In this document: in pieces, positions 50,317-58,636 of the stretch
Position numbering within the stretch: the stretch's first letter is position 1
Layout of the letters: the number at the start of each line of letters is the position of its first letter
Source: Brevibacterium oceani
GTDB taxonomy: Bacteria; Actinomycetota; Actinomycetes; Actinomycetales; Brevibacteriaceae
NCBI RefSeq assembly: GCF_013623835.1
Contig: NZ_JABKDE010000005.1
Span: 248,001-312,000, forward strand
Length of the DNA stretch: 64,000 bases
Direction: 5' to 3'
Program-made: the position numbers and the translations under genes
The notes under the pieces: generated by a model
Told to the model about the DNA's origin: nothing
Databases searched by the model: none
The model's input: the letters and a program-made list of their open reading frames with translations, nothing else

Positions 50317-51222
50317 CTACTCCGGCAGGCCTTTGGCCTTCGGGTCGATGTTCTTGATCAGCGCCGAGGTGTCGAGGCCTTCGAGACCGGCATCGACGAG
50401 CTTTTGCAGCTGCTCGTGGACGAGCTTCGCGGCCGGAAGGTCGATGCCCGCGGTCTCGGCACCGGCGAGGGCGAGTCCGACGTCCTTGTGCATGAGCGCC
50501 GTGGCGAACCCGGGCTTGAAGGCATTGTTCGCCGCGGAGGTCTCGGTCACTCCGGGAACCGGGTACCAGGTGCGCAGCGGCCAGGAGTCACCCGATGAGA
50601 CCTTCGCGATGTCGTAGATGGTCGTCGCATCCAGGCCGAGGCGCTCGGCAAGCACGGCGCCTTCGACGACGCCCTGCAGGCTGATCGAGAGCATCATGTT
50701 GTTGACGATCTTGGCGGCCTGACCTGCAGCTTCGCCGCCGGCGTGGAAGATGTTTCCGGCCATCGGCTCGATGAATGTCTTCGCCTCGGCGACATCGGCC
50801 TCGGTCCCGCCGAGCATGAAGGTCAGGGTGCCCGCCTCGGCGCCGCTGATGCCGCCGGACACCGGCCCGTCGACGAAGCGGAACCCGGCCTTGGCCGCCT
50901 CGGCGTGCAGAGCGCGAGCGGAGTCGAAGTCGATCGTCGAGGAATCGACGAGCAGAGTGGACGTGTCCGCGTGCGCCAGGACGCCGTCGGTTTCGAGGTA
51001 GACGGCGCGGGCATGCTCACCCTTGGGCAGCATTGTGAAGACGATGTCCGCACCGGCGACCGCCTCGGCGATGGAACTCACGGGCGTGACGCCGTGTTCG
51101 GCGGCTTCCTTGACGGCGATCTCTACGAGATCGAATCCCTTGACGGTGTGGCCGGCCTTGACCAGGTTCGCAGTCATCGGGCGGCCCATGTTTCCCAGTC
51201 CGACCCATCCAATCGTCGACAT
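50317..51222 (-). CDS. mmsB: 3-hydroxyisobutyrate dehydrogenase
   Basis: A 301-residue beta-hydroxyacid dehydrogenase. Rossmann motif GWVGLGNMGRPM (5-16), cofactor loop FTMLPKGEHA, substrate signature FVDGPVSGGISGAEAG and catalytic K171 in GQAAKIVNNMM are all present. The enzyme oxidises 3-hydroxyisobutyrate to methylmalonate semialdehyde in valine breakdown. Related enzymes act on tartronate semialdehyde or 3-hydroxypropionate. Strong ribosome site GAGGAGG before ATG 51222. Divergent from a LysR gene, which probably regulates it. Confidence 0.88.
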   Translation of the reverse strand: MSTIGWVGLGNMGRPMTANLVKAGHTVKGFDLVEIAVKEAAEHGVTPVSSIAEAVAGADIVFTMLPKGEHARAVYLETDGVLAHADTSTLLVDSSTIDFDSARALHAEAAKAGFRFVDGPVSGGISGAEAGTLTFMLGGTEADVAEAKTFIEPMAGNIFHAGGEAAGQAAKIVNNMMLSISLQGVVEGAVLAERLGLDATTIYDIAKVSSGDSWPLRTWYPVPGVTETSAANNAFKPGFATALMHKDVGLALAGAETAGIDLPAAKLVHEQLQKLVDAGLEGLDTSALIKNIDPKAKGLPE

Positions 51223-51361
51223 AATATGCCTCCTCGCATCATGTTCTGCTCGTGTGCAGTGTTCTCTCTCACATTACGCCAGTCGACACCGCGACGCCTG
51301 AGGCTGCCGTTACCTCTTGCGCACCGGTTATGTGCGCGCACGCAGATAGAATGGGAGCACT

Positions 51362-52237
51362 ATGGCCTCCTATGCACCCGGCGGATCCGGTCCGCAGATC
51401 GCCCCCGAGGATCTGCTCACCCTTCTCGCGGTCGCCCGCCTGGGCAAGTTCACGGCCGCCGCACACAGCCTCGGCCTCAACCACACGACCGTGTCCCGGC
51501 GCATCGCCGCGCTCGAGAAGGCCTACGGCGAACGGGTGCTCGTGGCCTCCCCCGACGGGTGGGAACTCAGCGCCGGCGGACGTCAGCTGCTGCCGATCGC
51601 CGAGGACATCGAGGCCGCACTCGGGCGGATTGACGCGCATCAGACCTCGGCGCTGGCCGGGACGATCCGACTGGCCTGCCCGCAGGCCTTTGCGCTCGAA
51701 TACGCGGTCCCCGCGCTCACGGAACTCCAGCGGCGGCATCCCGGGCTGCAGATCGAACTCATCACGGCCACCCAGCGGGCCCGCCAGTACCGTTCGGGCG
51801 TCGACATCGAGATCGTCGTCGGTCGCCCGGATGCCCCGCGGTCGATCGCCAAGCACATCCGCGACTACCGGCTCGCGCTCTACGCCTCGCAGGACTACGT
51901 CGCCGCGCATTCAATGCCGCAGACGCTCGACGATCTGGCCGATCATCGGATGATCTACTACATCGAGAACTCGCTGCAGGTCGATGACCTCGACGAGGCG
52001 GCCGATGCTCTGCCGCGCAGCACCGGATTCTTCCGTTCGACCTCGGTGCATGCGCATGTGCTCGCCACCTCGCACGGGGTGGGGATCGGGATCCTGCCGG
52101 ACTTCCTCGCCCGCGACAATTCACGGCTGGTGCAGGTGCTGCCGGAGCTGTTCTCGAAGAAGGTCTCCTACTGGGCCTCGGTGCGCCACGAATCTCTGCG
52201 CAACGCGGGAGTCCGAAGCGTCCTCGAAGTCCTCTGA
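51362..52237 (+). CDS. LysR-family transcriptional regulator
   Basis: A 291-residue LTTR. The N-terminal winged helix is EDLLTLLAVARLGKFTAAAHSLGLNHTTVSRRIAALEKAYG (about 16-56). The effector domain begins about residue 95 (GTIRLACPQAFALEYAVPAL) and has the usual two lobes, ending HESLRNAGVRSVLEVL. It lies 139 bp from divergent mmsB and faces hbdH, so the likely targets are these hydroxyacid genes. The effector is unknown. A T-N11-A LTTR box in the shared gap could not be singled out. Confidence 0.9.
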   Translation: MASYAPGGSGPQIAPEDLLTLLAVARLGKFTAAAHSLGLNHTTVSRRIAALEKAYGERVLVASPDGWELSAGGRQLLPIAEDIEAALGRIDAHQTSALAGTIRLACPQAFALEYAVPALTELQRRHPGLQIELITATQRARQYRSGVDIEIVVGRPDAPRSIAKHIRDYRLALYASQDYVAAHSMPQTLDDLADHRMIYYIENSLQVDDLDEAADALPRSTGFFRSTSVHAHVLATSHGVGIGILPDFLARDNSRLVQVLPELFSKKVSYWASVRHESLRNAGVRSVLEVL

Positions 52238-52238
52238 T

Positions 52239-52300
52239 TTGCTACCTGACGGCGGCCCAGATACCTGGCGCCAGGTTGCTGGGCCGCCGTCGGGTAGCAA
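52239..52300. terminator. Very long nested inverted repeat terminator
   Basis: 22-bp outer arms (52239-52260 and 52279-52300) with a single G-T wobble flank an inner perfect 14-bp palindrome ACCTGGCGCCAGGT (52263-52276). It starts one base after the LysR stop and ends 12 bp before the convergent hbdH stop. Strong bidirectional terminator. Confidence 0.8.
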
Positions 52301-52312
52301 TTGAGGGGTGGG

Positions 52313-53059
52313 TCAGGCGGCGGACCAGCCTCCATCGATGCTGTGGGCGCTGCCGTTGATGACGGCGGCATTGTCACCGGCGAGGAAGAGCGCGATCGCC
52401 GCGACGTCCTCGGGTTCGGCGAGCTTCGGCACGGCGGAGTGGCCGAGGAAGACCTGTTCGAGGACCTCGTCCTCGCTGATGCCGTTCGTCTTCGCCTGGT
52501 CGGCGATCTGCCCCTTGACCAGGGGCGTGAGCACATAGCCGGGATTGATCGCATTGCAGGTCACACCGTGCGGTCCGGCCTCGAGCGCCGTGGTCTTCGT
52601 CAGTCCCATCAGCCCGTGCTTGGCCGCGACATAGGCGGATTTGTTCGCCGAGGCGCGCAGTCCGTGGACCGAGGAGAGGTTGATGATGCGCCCCCAACCG
52701 CGTTCGTACATCGTCGGCAGCGCGGCCTTCGTGAGCACGAACGGCGATTCGAGCATGAGCGTGCTGATCAGGCGCCATTCCTCGAGCGGGAATTCGATGA
52801 TCGGGTGGATCCGCTGAATACCCGCGTTGTTGACGAGGATGTCGACGTCGAGGTCGATCCCATCCAGCGCCGAGGTGTCCGCGAGGTTGACTGCCCACGC
52901 TTCGCCGCCGATCTCACCGGCCACCGCAGCTGCTGACTCTGCGTCGACGTCGGCGACCATGACATGGGCGCCTGCCCCGGCGAAGGCCTCGCAGATGGCG
53001 CGGCCGAGCCCGGAGGCTCCGCCGGTGACAAGTGCGCGCCTGTTCGAGAGTTCTCCCAT
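52313..53059 (-). CDS. hbdH: 3-hydroxybutyrate dehydrogenase (SDR family)
   Basis: A 248-residue short-chain dehydrogenase. Cofactor motif TGGASGLG (12-19), NNAGIQ, catalytic S130, Y143 and K147 (NLSSVHGLRASANKSAYVAAK), and the 3-hydroxybutyrate dehydrogenase signatures GIQRIHPIIEFPLEEW, NPGYVLTPLVKGQI and AVINGSAHSIDGGW. It interconverts 3-hydroxybutyrate and acetoacetate with NAD. It lies 273 bp downstream of an MHS transporter gene in the same direction, which could import the substrate. Confidence 0.9.
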   Translation of the reverse strand: MGELSNRRALVTGGASGLGRAICEAFAGAGAHVMVADVDAESAAAVAGEIGGEAWAVNLADTSALDGIDLDVDILVNNAGIQRIHPIIEFPLEEWRLISTLMLESPFVLTKAALPTMYERGWGRIINLSSVHGLRASANKSAYVAAKHGLMGLTKTTALEAGPHGVTCNAINPGYVLTPLVKGQIADQAKTNGISEDEVLEQVFLGHSAVPKLAEPEDVAAIALFLAGDNAAVINGSAHSIDGGWSAA

Positions 53060-53270
53060 GGGATGTCCCTTTCGTGCTTCGGTTCGGTGGTTTCGGTTCA
53101 GCGATTCGGTTCAGTGGTGCAGTCCCCGGTGGTGCGGTGCAGGTCCGGCGGCGCGGGCCCGGTGGCGCATTTCGCCTCACTGGTGCACGTATACCATGGA
53201 CCTCGACGGACGACGAGGCGGCGCTGGCATCGGCCGACACCGCCTCGTCGCGCCGTCATCGGCTCAGCGC

Positions 53271-53326
53271 GGTCGGCTCGACCCGACCGGTGCAGTCCGA
53301 TCAGCTCAACCCGACTGGTGCAGTCC
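53271..53326. repeat. 28-bp tandem repeat at the transporter 3' end
   Basis: Two adjacent 28-bp copies (53271-53298, 53299-53326) match at 24 positions and share CCCGAC(C/T)GGTGCAGTCC. A fragment of a third reaches the transporter stop. The rest of the 273-bp gap to hbdH has looser GGTTCAGTGGTGCAG-type repeats and no gene. Confidence 0.75.
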
Positions 53327-53332
53327 GGTCGC

Positions 53333-54682
53333 TCAGACGACTCCGCGCCGGACCTTGTCCGCGTGGTCGAGCGAGCGCAGGTCGATGCCCTTGGTCTCCC
53401 GCGTGAACAGCAGCGCGACCAGGGAGATCGCGGCAGCGACGAGCAGGTAGATGGCGATCGGCACCGACGAATCGAACTTGTCGAGCAGCGCAGAGGCGAT
53501 GATCGGAGCGAACGAGCCTGCGACGATCGCGGTCACCTGATAGCCGGTCGACACACCGGAGTTGCGCATCCGGGTCGGGAACATCTCGGCCATGATCGCC
53601 GGCTGACCAGCGTACATCAGCGCGTGGAAGATCAGTCCGATCAGCAGACCGAGGAAGATCATTCCCGGCTTCGCCGTGTCGAACATCGGGAAGGCGAAGA
53701 AGCCCCAGCTCGCAGTGAGGACGATGCCGACGCCATAGGGCAGCTTGCGACCGACTTTGTCGGCCAACGCACCAACACAGGGCACAAGAATCGCATGAAT
53801 CGCGTGCGCACCGAGCAGGAGGCCGAGGATCTCATTGGATTCGATCTTGACGACGACGCTGAGATAGGTGATCGAGAACGTCACGACGAGGTAGTAGTGG
53901 ATGTTCTCGACGAAGCGCAGGCCCATTGCGGCGAAGACCTCACGGGGGTAGCGCTTGAACACTGCCTTGATGCCGTAGTCGACGCCTTCCTCGATCTCCT
54001 CGGCCTGGACCTCGTCGAAGATCGGAGCGTCGGAGACGCGGGTGCGGATGTAGTAACCGATGAGGACGATGACGGCCGAGAGCCAGAAGGCGACCCTCCA
54101 GCCCCAGGACAGGAAGTGCTCTTCGGTGAGCGTCGCGGTGAGAATGAACAGCACAGCGGTGGCCAGCAGATTGCCCAGAGGAACACCCGACTGCGGCCAG
54201 GAGGCCCAGAAGCCGCGCGACTTGTTCGGCGAGTGCTCGGCCACAAGCAGGACGGCACCGCCCCACTCACCGCCGACCGCGAAGCCCTGGACGACGCGGA
54301 GAAGCACGAGGAGGATCGGAGCGAAGACGCCGATCGCCGAATAGGTCGGCAGGCAGCCCATAAGGAATGTGGCCGCACCGACGAGGATGATCGACAGCTG
54401 CAGCAGCTTCTTTCGCCCGTATTTATCGCCGAAGTGTCCGAAGACGATGCCGCCGAACGGACGGGCGATGAAGCCGACCGCGTACGTCGCGAAACCGGCG
54501 ATGATCGGCGTCAGCGGGTTGTCCGAGGGCGGAAACAGGACGTGGTTGAAAACGAGCGTGGCTGCCGAGCCGTAGAGGAAGAACTCGTACCATTCGACGA
54601 CCGTCCCGGCCATCGAGGCGGCGACGACCTTGCTCAGCTTCGCGCGGATCGACTTCCTCTCCGTGTTGTTCTGGGAACTCAT
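53333..54682 (-). CDS. MHS-family (ProP/ShiA-like) MFS transporter
   Basis: A 449-residue major facilitator with 12 hydrophobic segments. Metabolite:H+ symporter marks are GTVVEWYEFFLYGSAATLVF in helix 1, ARPFGGIVFGHFGDKYGRKKLL in the first intracellular loop, and VVQGFAVGGEWGGAVLLVAEHSP in helix 5. ATG 54682 has AAGGAG 6 nt upstream. Family substrates include carboxylates, shikimate, alpha-ketoglutarate and osmolytes. Next to 3-hydroxybutyrate and 3-hydroxyisobutyrate dehydrogenases, a short hydroxyacid is the likely cargo, by context only. Confidence 0.9.
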   Translation of the reverse strand: MSSQNNTERKSIRAKLSKVVAASMAGTVVEWYEFFLYGSAATLVFNHVLFPPSDNPLTPIIAGFATYAVGFIARPFGGIVFGHFGDKYGRKKLLQLSIILVGAATFLMGCLPTYSAIGVFAPILLVLLRVVQGFAVGGEWGGAVLLVAEHSPNKSRGFWASWPQSGVPLGNLLATAVLFILTATLTEEHFLSWGWRVAFWLSAVIVLIGYYIRTRVSDAPIFDEVQAEEIEEGVDYGIKAVFKRYPREVFAAMGLRFVENIHYYLVVTFSITYLSVVVKIESNEILGLLLGAHAIHAILVPCVGALADKVGRKLPYGVGIVLTASWGFFAFPMFDTAKPGMIFLGLLIGLIFHALMYAGQPAIMAEMFPTRMRNSGVSTGYQVTAIVAGSFAPIIASALLDKFDSSVPIAIYLLVAAAISLVALLFTRETKGIDLRSLDHADKVRRGVV

Positions 54683-55139
54683 GTGACTCCTTCGATTCCA
54701 CAATCCGCGTCACCTTTGATGCGCGAATCGACTTGCATGTGCGCCGGCGGCACGACGGACTGGTCATCGCGGACCGCTTCGATGCGGCCGACGATTCCTG
54801 TCCGTGCCGTGGCACGGCGACGCAGGGATATTTTTCTCATCCAAGCAACAGTGTGCGCCACATTACGAAGTTTCGGGCGCTTTCCTGGGTGGAATCCGAG
54901 AATTTCCGGTATGTATTCGTGCACATCGGATGTGCACAGTCAGACGCGGCAGCATTTCGCCGTGAGCAGAGCCGATCCCCACCGGGGCGGTGCGGCCGAT
55001 CCACCGCCGAGGTGGCCGCCAGTGCCGATGCCGACATCCCCCACCGGGGCGGTGTGGCCGATCCCATCGCCGAGGCTGCCGGCCGTTCCGCCGCCCGCAC
55101 CTCTCCGAGCCGAAACCCGGCCCGACACGGGACCCAGGC
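54683..55139. promoter_or_regulatory. Transporter promoter region plus a 26-bp direct repeat
   Basis: 457 bp. Next to the transporter, 54825-54930 is AT-rich (GATATTTTTCTCATCC) and should carry its leftward promoter. TGTGCACAT-like palindromic sequence lies near 54920-54937 (GTGCACATCGGATGTGCAC). Further right, two copies of a 26-bp element that begins CCCCACCGGGGCGGTG lie at 54977-55002 and 55039-55064. They differ at one position. No gene is visible. Confidence 0.5.
54977..55064. repeat. Two 26-bp direct repeats with GC-rich palindromic head
   Basis: Copies at 54977-55002 and 55039-55064 begin CCCCACCGGGGCGGTG and continue (C/T)GGCCGATCC. Each head can pair with itself (CCCC/GGGG). A CGCCGAGG octamer lies shortly after each copy. 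Non-coding. Confidence 0.8.
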
Positions 55140-57197
55140 TCAGCGGCGCCGACCGTCCATCTTCGAGTCGCGTTCGGCCATCGAGGCGAGCATCTCGTTG
55201 TAGGCGCGCAGCTCGGCATCGTCGGTGCGGTCCTCGCGCCGGTCGATGCGCTTGGCCTCCCGATCAGAGGACCTCGACCACTGCAGACCGACCATGATCG
55301 CCACGAACAGCGTCGGTATCTCGCCGATGCCCCAGGCGATGGCACCTCCGAGCTGCTGGTTCTCGATCGCCGTATAACCCCAGTCGGCGCCGATATTGCC
55401 GAACCAGTCGCCGGCGATGAGCACATTGGAGCTCATGATCGAGATGCCGAAGAACGCGTGGAAGGCCATGGTCACCAGCAGCATGACGAGGCGCATCGGG
55501 TAGACCGGGCGCCTGACCCCGGGATCGATGCCGATGAGCACGGAACCGAACATGTACCCCGCACCGAGGAAGTGGGCGATCATCAGCTCGTGCCCGATGT
55601 GCGTGTCCAGGGCGTAGAACATAATGCCCGAGTAGTAGAAGACGACGAGCGAACCGGCGAAGTTCACGCTCGCCACGATCGGGTTCGCGAAGAAGCGCAG
55701 ATACGGGGTGTGGACGAGCCACAGCACCCATTCGCGGACACCGACCGAACCGTCCTGCCGCGCCTTCGTCGCCCGCATGAGCATCGTGATCGGAGCGCCG
55801 AGGACCATCGGCAACGGCACCACCATCACCAGGAGCATGTGCTCGATCATGTGCGCCGAGAACTGAACCTCACCGTAGACCCGGGGACCGGCGGAGGTGA
55901 CGTAGACGAGGAAGGCCATGCCGACCAGCCAGCTGATCAGGCGCAGCACCGGCCAGCGGTCACCTCGGCGGCGGAGATTGATGAAACCGACGATATAGGC
56001 GATCGAGGTGCCCGCGGCGATCGCGATCCACAGCGGATCGATCGACCATTCGCTGAAGTACCGTGCGAAGTTCGGTGCCGGCGGCAGCGGATCGCCGGTG
56101 AGGATCTCGGCCGGGGTGGGGTTGCCCACCGGCTCCTGCGACACCGGCGGCTGAGATCGCGCAAGCGCGACCGCGAGTCCCATCGTGGCACCGAAGATGA
56201 TGAATTCGACGGTGATGAGGCGCCAGAATTCCATCGTCGCCGAGGCGGCTGTGCCCAAGCGTGCGATGACGAACCGACGGTGCCAGAATCCGACGAGACC
56301 GAGCAGGACCGTCGCGAAGACCTTCGCGATGATGACCTCCCCGTAGGGGGTCATGAGATCGTCGAGACTGTGCACACGCAGGAGCGCATTGACCACACCG
56401 GAGAAGACGATGAGGCAGAAGGCGATGAGGGCGGCGGTCGAATACCTGCGGATGACCGCCTGCAGATTGTTCGACCGGGCGAGCCCGGCACCGAGGAGAG
56501 CGATGACGAAGAGACCGCCCATCCAGATGGTGGCGCCGAAGATGTGGAGGCCGAGGCTGTTCACGGCCTGAGTGTGCCCGGAGGCCTCGGCAGAGTGGCC
56601 CATCAGGGCCAGGGGGATCATCACGCCCACCCCGAGGACCCCGGCGACGGCGATGCCGAGGTGGGAGCGGGTGCCGAAGCACAGCGTCGAGGCGACGGCG
56701 ATGAGCACGACGATGAGCACCCACAGCTGCCCGTAGGCGATCTGGGTGACGAAGACACCGAGCTGGTTCGAGAAGTCAAGGTAGGCCTGAGCCCCGACGG
56801 TGTCGACGAACGAGAACACGAGGACGGCGACCGCTGAGAGTGTCCATGCCACGGAGGAGTACTCGGCGATCGTCAGCGCCTTCGTCCACAGCGGATCGAG
56901 CCGAGCAGCTTCGTCTGTCTTCGTCTTGCGGCGGTTTCTGCGGCCTTCGGTGCGCGGGAGGATGAGGACGGCGAACATGAGAGCGCCGACGGTCAGGGAC
57001 ATCGCGGTGTTGAAGACGAACTTCGCCGCCGGCAGTCCGAAGCGGACGACGGAACCGGGGTCATTGAGCAGGGTGGGATTCGCGGCCCCGGTGAAGAAGA
57101 GAGCGGCGAGACCGACGACGCAGCCGAGGAAGACCACGATGGGGACGGCGGCTCGTTGAGTGAACCGGACGATCGGTTCGAAGACTGGTGAACTCAC
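55140..57197 (-). CDS. CopD-CtaG fusion: copper/cytochrome oxidase assembly membrane protein
   Basis: A 685-residue polytopic protein of about 15-16 helices. The N-terminal half (to about 350) includes a CopD copper-resistance domain (LHIFGATIWMGGLFVIALLG, FSGVVNALLRV, YGEVIIAKVFATVLLGLVGFWHRR). The C-terminal half (about 400-650) is CtaG/caa3-assembly type (FSAHMIEHMLLVMVVPLPMVLGAP, LDTHIGHELMIAHFLGAGYMFG, GDWFGNIGADWGYTAIENQQLGGAIAWGIGEIPTL). The His and Met residues in both halves could carry copper. I set GTG 57197 as start, after AAGGGG; TTG 57230 would add 11 residues. It probably delivers copper to a haem-copper oxidase. Confidence 0.88.
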   Translation of the reverse strand: MSSPVFEPIVRFTQRAAVPIVVFLGCVVGLAALFFTGAANPTLLNDPGSVVRFGLPAAKFVFNTAMSLTVGALMFAVLILPRTEGRRNRRKTKTDEAARLDPLWTKALTIAEYSSVAWTLSAVAVLVFSFVDTVGAQAYLDFSNQLGVFVTQIAYGQLWVLIVVLIAVASTLCFGTRSHLGIAVAGVLGVGVMIPLALMGHSAEASGHTQAVNSLGLHIFGATIWMGGLFVIALLGAGLARSNNLQAVIRRYSTAALIAFCLIVFSGVVNALLRVHSLDDLMTPYGEVIIAKVFATVLLGLVGFWHRRFVIARLGTAASATMEFWRLITVEFIIFGATMGLAVALARSQPPVSQEPVGNPTPAEILTGDPLPPAPNFARYFSEWSIDPLWIAIAAGTSIAYIVGFINLRRRGDRWPVLRLISWLVGMAFLVYVTSAGPRVYGEVQFSAHMIEHMLLVMVVPLPMVLGAPITMLMRATKARQDGSVGVREWVLWLVHTPYLRFFANPIVASVNFAGSLVVFYYSGIMFYALDTHIGHELMIAHFLGAGYMFGSVLIGIDPGVRRPVYPMRLVMLLVTMAFHAFFGISIMSSNVLIAGDWFGNIGADWGYTAIENQQLGGAIAWGIGEIPTLFVAIMVGLQWSRSSDREAKRIDRREDRTDDAELRAYNEMLASMAERDSKMDGRRR

Positions 57198-57230
57198 TGC
57201 GCGCGAACCGCCCCTTCTGACATGACTCAA

Positions 57231-57563
57231 GTTTATCGCTCAGCAGCGGGCCCCACCCAACCGGCAGCGGCCGCTGTGGTCGAGCTCTCGGGGCACCACC
57301 TCGGCGCAGGCGGGCTGGGGCGCTGCCTCGGCGAGACCGGGACGGGTACGGGGGCCAGTGGGTATCGAAAGTGCATACGTACAGTTTTTCATCACTACGT
57401 GTGCACTTTCGATAGGCAGCAGCACTGGGCGCCACCTCGGCGGCGGGGTGGGCGGGCCCGGGTGTCCCCACCGTTCGGTGGCAGCGGTACTGGGCACCGC
57501 CTCGGCGGGGATACACGAATGGCCCGGACCAAACGGTCCGGGCCATTCGACGCTGGGTGCAGA
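57231..57563. other. Intergenic region dense in the CCTCGGCG octamer
   Basis: 333 bp without a gene between the CopD-CtaG gene and the HU gene. It holds four copies of CCTCGGCG (near 57299, 57332, 57437 and 57501) and the long terminator described separately. GC-rich throughout except for the terminator loop. Confidence 0.5.
57363..57414 (-). terminator. Long hairpin downstream of the HU gene
   Basis: 19-bp arms (57363-57381 and 57396-57414) with a single G-T mismatch and a 14-nt loop containing CAGTTTTTC. On the minus strand it follows the HU gene by 150 bp and likely ends the ribosomal-protein/HU transcript. AT-richer than its surroundings. Confidence 0.7.
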
Positions 57564-57851
57564 TCACTTCGGGCTGCCAGCGGCACCCTTCAGCTTCGAA
57601 CCAGCGGACAGCTTCACGGAGTAGCCGGCCTTGATCTGGATCTCTTCACCGGTCTGCGGGTTGCGACCCTTGCGAGCGGCACGCTCGGTGCGCTCAACGG
57701 AGAGCCAGCCGGGGATGGTGAGCTTGTCGCCCTTGGCAACGACGTCGGAGAAGACGTCGAAGACACCATCGAGAACATCCGAGACCTGCTTCTGGGTCAG
57801 GCCGGACTTCTCGGCAACTTCTGCCACGAGCTCGCTGCGGTTCTTAGCCAT
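57564..57851 (-). CDS. hup: HU-family nucleoid protein
   Basis: A 95-residue histone-like protein: MAKNRSELVAEVAEKSGLTQKQVSDVLDGVFDVFSDVV (dimer helices), LTIPGWLSVERTERAARKGRNPQTGEEIQI (beta-arm, where GWLS replaces the more usual GFG(T/S)F) and AGYSVKLSAGSKLK. It is the short HU type without the Lys/Ala-rich tail of mycobacterial HupB. AAGGAGG 8 nt before ATG 57851 marks a highly translated gene. It lies downstream of rpsN in the same direction. Confidence 0.93.
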   Translation of the reverse strand: MAKNRSELVAEVAEKSGLTQKQVSDVLDGVFDVFSDVVAKGDKLTIPGWLSVERTERAARKGRNPQTGEEIQIKAGYSVKLSAGSKLKGAAGSPK

Positions 57852-57920
57852 AAAAGTGTCCTCCTTAGGACAAGTCGGTCGGTCACCGGTCCGTTTTTCC
57901 GATGACGAACTTCCTCGAGA

Positions 57921-58226
57921 TTACCAGCTTGACTTGGTGATTCCGGGCAACTCGCCGTTGTGAGCCATTTCGCGGAAGCGAACTCGGGAGAGTCCGAACT
58001 TCCGGAGGTAGCCACGAGGACGACCGTCGACCTGGTCACGATTGCGGACGCGAACAGGCGAAGCATCGCGCGGAAGCTTCTGCAGAGCCAGGCGTGCCTC
58101 CTCGCGCTGCTCGTCGGTGGAATCGGGGTGTGTCAGCTGACGCTTGAGAGCGGCGCGGCGCTCTGCATAGCGTTCGACGATGACGCGACGCTGCTTGTCG
58201 CGGGCGATCTTTGACTTCTTAGCCAT
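57921..58226 (-). CDS. rpsN: 30S ribosomal protein S14, zinc-free form
   Basis: A 101-residue S14 of the long type ([27 protein letters not shown]..., [30 protein letters not shown]). It lacks the CxxC...CxxC zinc ribbon of the short 61-residue form and has no cysteine at all. It is 6 bp downstream of rpmG and cotranscribed with rpmG and rpmB. In mycobacteria this cysteine-free set is induced by zinc shortage through Zur. In some Micrococcales it may be the only copy. Confidence 0.95.
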   Translation of the reverse strand: MAKKSKIARDKQRRVIVERYAERRAALKRQLTHPDSTDEQREEARLALQKLPRDASPVRVRNRDQVDGRPRGYLRKFGLSRVRFREMAHNGELPGITKSSW

Positions 58227-58232
58227 GTGCGC

Positions 58233-58400
58233 TCAGCGCTCCTCTCGGAAATCGACGTGCTTGCGGATGACGGGATCGTACTTCTTGAGCACGATGCGAT
58301 CCGGGCTGTTGCGGCGGTTCTTGCGGGTCACGTAGGTGTACCCGGTGCCGGCGGTCGACTTGAGCTTGATGATGGGACGAATATCCTGGGCCTTGGCCAT
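58233..58400 (-). CDS. rpmG: 50S ribosomal protein L33, zinc-free form
   Basis: A 55-residue protein: [18 protein letters not shown], then [20 protein letters not shown] and a basic C-terminus ending FREER. It matches L33 throughout but has no cysteines, so no zinc ribbon. ATG 58400 overlaps the rpmB stop by one base (TGATG). Third-codon GC and ribosome site fit its neighbours. Confidence 0.95.
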   Translation of the reverse strand: MAKAQDIRPIIKLKSTAGTGYTYVTRKNRRNSPDRIVLKKYDPVIRKHVDFREER

Positions 58401-58636
58401 CAGAGCTTCACTCCCTTAGCGATCAGTTCATTGACCACGGCGTCGATTCCGCGCGCGTCGATGACCTTGATGCCCTTGGCGGACAAGGTCAGGGTGACGT
58501 TGCGGCGCAGAGACGGAACGTAGTACCGCTTCTTCTGAATATTCGGGTTGAAGCGACGCTTCGTGCGGCGCTTCGAGTGGGACACGTTGTGTCCGAAACC
58601 GGGGACCGCCCCGGTTACCTGGCAGGTTGCTGCCAT
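58400..58636 (-). CDS. rpmB: 50S ribosomal protein L28, zinc-free form
   Basis: A 78-residue L28: [62 protein letters not shown]. Only one cysteine (C5) is present instead of the two CxxC pairs of the zinc form. First gene of the rpmB-rpmG-rpsN operon. ATG 58636 is preceded by GGAGAGAC. Confidence 0.95.
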   Translation of the reverse strand: MAATCQVTGAVPGFGHNVSHSKRRTKRRFNPNIQKKRYYVPSLRRNVTLTLSAKGIKVIDARGIDAVVNELIAKGVKL

